A program made the translations under genes and the position numbers. The notes under the pieces are model-generated. The model saw only the letters and a program-made list of their open reading frames with translations. It was not told the DNA's origin and ran no database searches. Of a stretch of DNA of 64,000 nt, positions 55,824 through 64,000 are shown one piece after another; the first letter of the stretch is position 1; every line of letters begins with the position of its first letter. The stretch spans positions 2,604,001-2,668,000 of the forward strand of contig CM034109.1 in NCBI GenBank assembly GCA_019914945.1, in the 5' to 3' direction. The stretch is from Typha latifolia. Lineage: Eukaryota; Streptophyta; Magnoliopsida; Poales; Typhaceae.

Positions 55824-56944
55824 TATAGTGGTGAGTATATGCCATTCTTGATTTGATGAAGTTGCTTCACGTCCTCAAAATTGAGGATTTAAGGATTCAA
55901 ATTTTAGGTGATATGTTACCCATTTATTAGTATTTTTCTTGACAGACTCGAGGGTGTATACTTAATTAATTAGCGGGTATCATTATTTTTTTGAAACTAT
56001 AGGAATAAATGCAGTATTTTGTCTTTCATCTACATATTCGGAATATGTTGTTCCACAACTCTCAGGGTACTTTAGGGAAGATACAATTATTTAGAAGGTA
56101 AAAGTAAAAGTGATATATTATCTGTATTGACACAAAAAGTTCACTGGCAAGGTGGTATCCCAATGATAAAGCTATCATCAGCGGTATGAAGCCTATGCCC
56201 TAAACTCCAGCAAATGTGCCAGAGAATTTTTGTAGGCATTGCTGGATGGCATAGAATGCATGCATATAGTGCGTATTTAGACCTTGTATTTGGAGACAAT
56301 TAGCTCTATAATTTCTTATCTACTTAGCTTACAAGACTAACAAGTTAAAGTCAAATTAAAATCTCTCTCTCTCTCTAATTAACTTGGATAAGCTTAATGA
56401 TACAATGGATCGACAAACACATCACAATCTCCAACTAGTCTCTCCACTGTATCCACGTACAATGAAATCAACAAAAGGCTAAGCCAGAGAGCCCTGGAAG
56501 GAGCACATAAATGCACTTTGCCGACATGTCCTTATGGATTGCTTACCTCTCCTTAGTTGTATATTCCCAAGAGGTCAAGACCCACCCTACTTCCACAGTT
56601 CATTGCATTCTCTGCTCTCCCATTTGAGGGCATTAGATCATCTGCTGTCCCATCTGCAAGAATTTCTTGCAAGAATTAGTGAAACGACATCTTCTTTAGG
56701 AATGTTAAGGTATAACATTAATACGTTTGTAAGTGATTTGGATCTAATTGGCAGGTGAAGGAAATTCATGCACTCAGTCCTGCAAATTATCGTCACCGCC
56801 CATTTTGAACAGGAGGCTCATGGATGGCCTACCTCATCACATGCATCACTGCAAGATTCAACTTGCACCCAACTGAAATTATTGTCCATGTCGTTTGCTA
56901 AGTTTCCAACCATCAAGTTTAATACCGAGTCAGATCACTTTGTC
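55824..56944 (+). promoter_or_regulatory. Intergenic region upstream of MIR529
   Basis: No gene is seen. The last 400 bases are less AT-rich and probably include the MIR529 promoter. A CCACGTACAA word lies near 56452, containing GTAC, the core bound by SBP-box proteins; this could allow feedback but single GTAC words are common. A (CT)n run is at 56362-56376. The open frame 56534-56758 has no domain I know. Confidence 0.35.
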
Positions 56945-56952
56945 TATATAAA
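56945..56952 (+). promoter_or_regulatory. TATA box of MIR529
   Basis: TATATAAA lies 41 bases before the base of the hairpin, placing a transcription start at about 56975-56985. Few other TATA boxes in this region have a following GC-richer leader. Confidence 0.65.
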
Positions 56953-56992
56953 GGCTTGAAGGGATGACGGGTTTGTCTCAGGGAAAACCATC

Positions 56993-57095
56993 AAAGACTA
57001 ATGGGAGAAGAGAGAGAGTACAGCCTTAGCTCTCTCTCCCTCTATGTACAGATATGGAGAAAGGCTGTACCCTCTCTCTTCTTCTCTTAGTCTTT
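56993..57095 (+). ncRNA. MIR529: MIR529 precursor hairpin
   Basis: The arms fold into a long stem: AAAGACTA (56993-57000) pairs with TAGTCTTT (57088-57095), and ACAGCCTT (57020-57027) pairs with AAGGCTGT (57061-57068), with a terminal loop of about 33 bases. The 5' arm at 57006-57026 matches the miR529 5p product (AGAAGAGAG...TACAGCCT). The 3' arm at 57065-57084 matches the known rice 3p product (CTGTACCCTCTCTCTTCTTC). The A-C mismatch inside GAGTAC/GTACCC is a known trait of the family. miR529 acts in the cytoplasm with AGO1 on SBP-box (SPL) mRNAs, sharing targets with miR156, and controls branching and phase change in monocots. The strand is given by the TATA box at 56945. Confidence 0.93.
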
Positions 57096-57098
57096 CTG

Positions 57099-60000
57099 AT
57101 GCAAACTTACTTCCATGATCACTTGATCAGTGTACTGCTCTTGCCATTTCCAAGTACACAAGGAGATAAGTATATATATGTTGTTTTACTTTCTGCTTGT
57201 TAGTTGTTAATTATGTGTAGTTCGTAGTTACCCACTTCTTCCATTGGGAATCTGGTAAAGGTGCTGGTGATATATATCAGTTTGATCTCCTTGATGACAT
57301 CAACATAGATGCTGGTGATATATATCAGTTTGTTTAATTGTCTGAGAATATCCCAAATTTAATAACCATGCATATATGTTGATGAATTCCTTGAGGGTAT
57401 ATTTGAGTATTATGCATGGTATGGTTTTACATTTGCAACCATTGAGGGCTTCTGATAATGAATAAAAAGAATAGAAATAGAAAAGACTTATTCAGATATT
57501 AAAATAAGAACTGAAGGAAGTATGAAGATATTTATTAGAGCTTTAACAAGATAAATTACAAACGATTTACCTTTTTCTTACCCAAGCTCTAAGGATGTAT
57601 CTTCTTGCAGTATTCTTTCTCCTAAAAAATATAGATACTTATATTTAAAACTTTCCTAAAGTTTATATGTTTCTTTCCCTTTATTTGAGAAATCTTAGAA
57701 AAGAATGGCTTTGTAAACGTCTTTCTAAAATAGTTAATCTTTCTTAATCATTTAGACGTACGCTAATTTTGCAGGTGTGCTAAATTATTTATGAGATCAT
57801 CTCACTATCGGCTTATATGACTTTTTGATCCATTTGAATATGACTTTTAACTTCGTTTGCGATTATTGTAGTAGTACTTACTTTGAACAATCCCCAGATT
57901 ATATATAGTTGGTGTGCTGCATATCTGAATGTTTCAGCATTAGTTTCTTACCATTAATCATTCTTGACTTCAAGTATAATGAAGTCATGGTGATGTTCTT
58001 GGTACAGCTTCTTGTTATGCGGAATTAATCTATTCTTCTATATATATATTCCTGACACTAAGTCACTCTTTACAAATTATTGAAGACATAATATAGATTC
58101 CGATTGGACCTATAACTATCTTTAAATAAACTTTAGCCCGCACTGAGATTCTGATCGTTCTTATAAACATGTACTGGATTTTGTTTCTTTAGCTTAATAT
58201 TTCTAATTGTTAGATAATATGCTGAAATTTAAGATCAAATAAAGTCAAATACTATAATATTTCTTCCTTTTAATTGGTCGATTAGAAATAACTGAAAGTA
58301 TAACGTAAGTTGAGACTTGGATCTATTAGGAAATATGAAATAAACTTGATTATAATTATATAAATGTACGTAATACTTGACTCATCAAAGTTATAAGTTG
58401 TGATTCAATCATATGATCCTACCCATGATTTTATAGCTCTTTCATAACAAATATACTAAAATATGTTAGCTAGACTCATAAGATCATTAATCATTTCGTC
58501 ATCATTCAGTTTGTGTCTATCTCAAAACGGGAATAATTTAAATGAAGTATTAATAAACTATGTTGTATTCCACAAATATAAATCTATCATTTAGCCAGCA
58601 GACAAAGAAATTAAAGTCTCAGGATTAACAACTAGTGTTTTTAGTCAGTATACTGGCTAGATATAAGGCGCCTGTGGATTTTAATCATCTGATGAAGAAT
58701 TAATGCTCATGACTAGGAGATAAGAATATTTTTTAAGTCAATGTGTGTGTGTGTACATATTCTCTCGCATAATTATACTCCGTTAGAGGAAAAAGAAGTC
58801 TTGAAGCTGCGGAGCTTCTAGCAGCAAATAACGAGTTTTTGGTTGATCTATTATACGTGGCAAATAAAGACAGAATTACTTTGGTGTTTGTTCTCCATGA
58901 AGAAAACATGAACTTTACTAACATATATGGACAACTATTAGAAGCTATAATCAAGTATAAAAGGAAAAGAGTTAGTGTACCATGATCTCCTCATCTAAAC
59001 ATTCTTATAATACAAATGTCTAATGGCTATGCGATGACATCCCTTCTGCACTCTTTCCTTGTGCGGCATTTCCTTATTCAATATATCATCCATAACGATA
59101 CTATTAATAGTCCCTCAAATGCAACCAATCAATGATCACTGCTAAGTTCATTGAACAAGCAATGTAAATTAGAGCGAGCGAGGGGCCTAGTGCAAATGAC
59201 AACTAATTAGTTGAATGAGGAGTCATTCTTTACTAGATTAACTATCATATACATGTAGTTCGGATTGTCATATTAAATAATTTGAGGTATTGGTGGGTAA
59301 AAGCCAAGGTCACATAAGATATAAGAGAGCAACACAACTTTGGCAGCAGTATGTGCCATGGCATGGTACTCAGCATTGATATGATAGATTACTTCTTTGT
59401 GCACCGGGATATACAATTTGAATCTAAGAAGATACCGTAGCTAGCTGTAGATAGTCATGTTGGGAGCACTCGAAGGTGGAGATGTAGATGGTTTACGTAA
59501 AAGAATTTCAAGATGTAAAGACAGTTGAACATAGACAACAATGCCCTTGATCATATGAATGTGACCAATGCTTGGTGAGTGTATAAATTTGGAAACAAAG
59601 TTGACTCTGAAAAATTCTTAAATCGTCGTAGGTGATCAGATCTACTACACATTATCAATATAATAATACAAAAAAATAAATTTGTGAAAGATAATCACAA
59701 ACATACGGATTTTTACATTGAAAAATCCCTAAACCCAGGACAAAAATATTGCATACTACTTTCAAGATTGAGTCAATCACTAAATAACTACAGCAATTAC
59801 AAGATAGATTTAGAGATTGACGACCTATACCCACAACTATATCCATAATGTCATGCTTGCTCCAACCAGTGATTTGTTATGTCCCATGATCAATTCCCAA
59901 TCATAGTAATCCTCAAGGTTGATGCTTTTATTTTCGTGACTTCGAGACAGTTTTTCAAAATCTAAAGAATATTGGATAGGTAGAAAACCTATTTAGCATG

Positions 60001-60348
60001 TTTTGCCATTGAGTAGGGGTAACAAAAATTGACTCGACCTAATAACCCAACATGATGACTCAATTTTTAAATGGGTTTGGGTTTAGTCTAATTAGATTCA
60101 TATCATAAATAGGTCAACTTGCTTAACTCGATTAATATTCAAATCATATTTGAGTTTTTATTATTGACCCATTTGACCCGACTTGACTTATTTATGTATA
60201 TAGGTCATGTTGGATTGGGTCAACCTGCCAACTCGATAACTTAATATATATTAGTCCAATTTCTTCCAACCCTAACTCGTCACATTAGCTTCCTCCTTAA
60301 AGTAGTTGCCCCTTTCTTTCTCCTTCATCCTCCTTCCCTAGCCCCTCT
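57099..60348. other. Intergenic, no recognised gene
   Basis: AT-rich. A 21-base direct repeat holding the palindrome TGATATATATCA occurs at 57263-57283 and 57311-57331, 48 bases apart. A short (TG)n run is at 58741-58754. From 60000 to 60240, repeated GACCC and GGGTCAA words (ACCCATTTGACCCGACTTGAC, GGATTGGGTCAACCTG) suggest an old transposon. The small open frames here show no motif. Confidence 0.45.
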
Positions 60349-60710
60349 ATGATGCTGGCTGTGCTGACCACTCATCCAGCCATCTCCTTTGCCGTCCCAA
60401 GGATCGCTGATCCTGCCCTTGACTACATCCAGAAGCTCACCTTGCACTCCTACCTCCACAGTAAGGCAAATCCTTCCTCCCCTTCCCGTCCTTCAACATC
60501 TTCGTCTAAGACATCAACACCGTCTGTAACTCCCACCTTCCTTGCTCCAACTCTGACGACCACATTGAGCTTCTTGTCTTGAAGGCCCTCCTCTCCACAT
60601 CACCAGCCTTTACCTCGCTTTGCATCGATGGTAACGCCTTGCTCCATGTCGTCCGCATTGGCCATAATCTATGCCTTGGTAGAAAGGACCTCGTTAACAA
60701 AATACATATA
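60349..60710 (+). pseudogene. Fragment similar to BIG-type ARF guanine-nucleotide exchange factor (DCB region)
   Basis: The first frame reads RIADPALDYIQKLTLHSYL, which matches the repeated pattern of the N-terminal DCB domain of plant BIG proteins (DPALDCLQKLIAHGYL-like). After a frame change near 60480 the text is HIELLVLKALLSTSPAFTSL, then CIDGNALLHVVRIGHNLCLG, then RKDLVNK before a stop at 60710. This mirrors the BIG segment ELLVLKTLLS ... VRxCYNIxLxSKxxVN. Only about 120 codons are present, with a frameshift, and no Sec7 domain follows, so it is a captured or decayed gene piece. Confidence 0.6.
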
Positions 60711-62174
60711 TAGTGACAGGTCACTAGACTAAATAATAAAATCAATAATTTAATACAGTCTCGACTAAATCCAAGTCCTAGTCCAAACTAGACTGGGCCA
60801 ACGAGCCAACCAAGTTGGATAGAGTGAAGTCCTTTATTACTGCATTTTAGATTTGAACGTAAATGTTAATGTTAGGTCTTAGCTAAGTTGGGTCAAATCA
60901 AGTTAGCCTCTAATATAAAATATGGAGGGCAACTGGTATTGGGTATGTTTTTCGGTTTCATCTTCTACCTCCTATGTCTCATCCCTGATATCTCCCTCCT
61001 CTATCACTCAACCATCCTTTTCCCTTTCATCCCTAAACACTGCTGATCCTCTCCCCACTTGTAATCACTATCTAAAATGCACTACCTATTTGGTCAAACC
61101 ACCTTTACCTCCACTCAACCCCACCTTACGACCACCATCCTCTATGGTCAACCACCATCCTGTACAAGACTCTCCATTAGACACAACCTACGATCATCAT
61201 CGCGAGCCCAACTCAGTTCATTGGTCTTGTCCAAACCCTAGTTGCCCTTACCCTTGCTCTAAACCTTGTGAAAATCTAGCTAAGGTTTCCCATATCTAAG
61301 TCAACCAACTCCCATCCTTGAATGCACCTCAATTGCTCCAGAACATGCCTAAGCCTAAAGCAGACCAGGCTAGTCTAAAGAGTGCGCCCATGCGCCAACC
61401 TTGGGATTTCACATGTCTAGGCTTTATGTGGGTCAATAACCCTACAAAATTCTTATCCCACCTTTTTCTAAGACCATAACCAATCTCTGGACCAAATCTT
61501 AGCCTTAGACTCCTCCTCATAAGGTTGTACTAGTCGAAAGCTCTAGCCGATCCAACTAGACTTGTGCTAAATAATGAGTCCAAAGTTTTCTCACTTTTGA
61601 GTCCATTTTCAAACCTAATTACTGAGCCCTCTCAATAGCTCACTCTTTCTAAGTCCAGACCTATTTGACAAACATAATCCCAAGCAAAAACTCACTTCTT
61701 ATTGCCTAGGACACTTAAAAGTCCTAGATGTCTAGACCTACTGTTGTTGGTTAGCCTAGAGCGCCTAAGGCTGAGCTCGCTTTTCTTTCTGGTTTTGACC
61801 AACCTTTTCTAAGTGATATGTATTGTTGGTATCGGAGCCACCTTTCCTTGGCCACATGCCAACGGTGAGATCTATGACGACATGGCAAACTAGAGAACTA
61901 TCCATAGCTATGAATCTAACAATAAGGCATAAGCCAAGATCAACACCCCTCCTCATCTCACCTTCATGGTGACCTAAGGTTGAGCCGATGTAGCTGATGA
62001 GGTATGGCTACCATGTTTGCCATGATGTACATAGTGATGCTCAAGATCTAGGTTAGCCTTGTGAATTTGCCTCGCAAGATTCTAGAAATGTAACAAGGAG
62101 GCACCCCACTAGTTGCCAACTATGGACAAATGCCCACGTCTAGAGTTGGTTGACCATATGGCGCAACCACGGCT
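60711..62174. other. Intergenic, no recognised gene
   Basis: Base composition is more even than in the preceding kilobases. Repeated GACCAACC/AGCCTAGA-type words and a Pro/Ser-rich open frame (60922-61299) are seen, but no domain. It may be old transposon sequence. It ends at the family-C LTR. Confidence 0.45.
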
Positions 62175-64000
62175 TGTAACGCCCCCACCCGGAACGGGCA
62201 CGTGCACGCCCACGCGCCCACACGACACGCGCGGTGCACGCGACAGGTCGGGCGGGGCCCGTCACACTCAGATACTCTCCTGTGCACATATAATTATGAC
62301 ATCATCAAATAAAACATGCTAACCTATCCATGATCATATAATTAATCACCAAATAAATCATACTCTTAACCAAATAAATCTGTTAACATATGAATATCAA
62401 AGTCCACAATAATATACACTAGACCGCTACATAATCTGGCAGGACCCACACAGGCCACAACAAACCATCAAGATACAACTACAATAACTAATACAAGAGT
62501 ACACTATAATTCGACCTGTATTATACAAATCATCGTCTAATACAAAAGAGTACAAGTATTAGATACTGGTACAACTCAATTTCTATATAAACTATCATCT
62601 ATACCATCTCGCATCTATAGCTTACCTCATCATTGCTCTAAAATACCTTCTCAAGTCGTTATCACGTACCACATATCTGAGGGGATTAGAAAAGAAATAA
62701 AGAGAGTCATGAGCAAAAGGCTCAGTGAATAGACTTTACCCCGAATCAGTGATGCCAAACAAAGAGTAAGTCATGTATTGGATAATATGAATCAGAAAGA
62801 GTATTATGTCATGAATGAGTATATGAATGTATCCTCAATAATACATAAATGAAAAGTAGATAATATGTCATACTGATAAAAGTATACAATCCTCGACAAT
62901 GAACAAACAAATCTCTATGTCATATGATCATCATAACTCTCTATCAAATCTGACACATGATGCATGCCGACTATGGCCATGCTATGATATCAAATGCAAC
63001 CATATATGATGTATATTGACCACTCAATAATCAGGTATGTCAGATAATAATAAAATCATATGCATTTCTCAACATCACGATCATCACCGACATCGCGGTA
63101 TAATATCATTATACTAGACCACTGTGCACAGTCAATACCCGGTACCCGGTCTCAACATCATGTCCAAAGGCTCAGAGCATACTCCGCCACCCGCAAGAGT
63201 ATCTCTAATATAACCATACCCCGCTACCCGCTAGGGTATCAACATCCATCCGGACCGGGCACCCACATAGTTGATAGAAACCTCGTGATAACTCGCCACA
63301 TATGCCCTGGCGAATGGCATGTGTCCGAATGTCTGCTGCGCACACAGACTAATGACCTCAGACGTAAGGCCAACAGGATCGCGACTATGTCGAGCGATCA
63401 ATCATCTCCATGCACGCCCTAACCCTCGCGCCCACTCGGGTATCCTCACGCTTTCTATCAACTATCCTATCAATCACATTTCATGCTTTCCTTCTAAATG
63501 ACAGTTCATATGCATATATCCGGTACGATAACAAGTCAATGCATAACAGAAATTTAGGTGGAATAGGAATCAAGAGAAAAATGATGCAATGTAGTCTCCA
63601 ACTATATAGTCAGCACATACATACTCATGCTAATCTATTATATGCATACCCATGCTACATATCAACTGGACATAACCTCACCATAGTATAATCATATCTC
63701 ATCATCTCTATTTATCATCATCATACTCATATCCAAGATCAGCCTAATTATATGCATGATAAAAATATGCTCGACTGTAATCATCTCTAGATAAAGTTAT
63801 ATAATCATGCTGGAGGCCAAAACATGCATGTACATAATATATAATATAACCTAATTTGAGAAAGGGATCTAGGGGATAAGACTACTCACCGTCTAATCAG
63901 AAGCTACAAACCACGCATCTCTCACGTCCGTCAGGTAACCAAGTGACACTCATCGCTAGCAAGGTCCACGGGGTCTCAAATAAGGGGGTTCGTGATCTGA
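62175..64000 (-). mobile_element. Family-C LTR (C5), continuing past the window
   Basis: It begins TGTAACGCCCCCACCCGG and follows the reverse complement of the C1 and C4 LTRs to the window end, where the GGGGTCTCAAATAAGGGGGTTCG box is reached. No primer-binding site precedes it; the flank is CGCAACCACGGCT. So this is the outer edge of a minus-strand element (3' LTR) or a solo LTR. It is the best preserved GC-rich end of the family (62175-62260). Confidence 0.8.

Noticed and set aside
60922..61299. Pro/Ser-rich open frame of 125 codons
   Set aside because: No signal peptide, domain or repeat, and composition is explained by the C-rich strand. No support as a gene.
1..64000. Search for tRNA and rRNA genes
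   Set aside because: No cloverleaf with A and B box spacing or rRNA sequence was recognised. The tRNA-like words found (TGGTATCAGAGC) are retrotransposon primer sites.

Overview
This is a window of plant nuclear DNA, most likely from a monocot or another lineage outside the core eudicots. The support is a 5' and 3' spliced nuclear gene for a plastid enzyme, several generations of nested Ty3/Gypsy chromovirus retrotransposons, and a recognisable MIR529 hairpin, a microRNA family kept in monocots and early-diverging plants. I cannot name the species from sequence alone. All coordinates were read by eye, so transposon edges without a target-site duplication are good to about 5-20 bases.

Layout. 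1-29086 is a retrotransposon nest. Element A (minus strand, 3046-5040 and 10036-10894) is split by element B (5041-10030, minus, two LTRs, primer-binding site). Element A is then cut at its gag end by C1, a large element with LTRs of about 3 kb and a non-coding interior (10895-20930). C1 carries an inverted block and is itself interrupted by element D (15864-18871, plus). A second large copy, C4, lies in the opposite orientation (22862-29086), interrupted by LTR E1 and by a solo LTR with a perfect 5-bp target duplication (26992-27812). Further family-C pieces sit at the left edge (1-1541) and right edge (62175-64000). Between 29087 and 33950 lie degenerate pieces that look like a DNA transposon carrying a Ulp1-type protease, plus an AT-rich repeat field.

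Genes. The only intact protein gene is CARA, the small (glutaminase) subunit of carbamoyl-phosphate synthetase. It has 11 coding exons from 34563 to 48029, encoding 452 residues in perfect frame. Its last intron is about 8.1 kb because it contains a complete antisense chromovirus (element F, 40700-46744, TAATT target duplication). The only RNA gene I recognise is MIR529 (hairpin 56993-57095, TATA box at 56945). CARA feeds carbamoyl phosphate to pyrimidine and arginine synthesis in plastids. MIR529 regulates SBP-box (SPL) transcription factors. They are neighbours, not a pathway.

The right half (48420-62174) is intergenic DNA with LTR mosaics, a second solo LTR (50702-51526, AATGG duplication), small tandem duplications, a possible organelle-DNA insert and a broken fragment similar to BIG-type ARF guanine-nucleotide exchange factors (60349-60710). 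A shared oddity of the chromovirus LTRs is a cluster of the palindrome GCGTTCGAACGC and its decayed versions in the probable U3 region.
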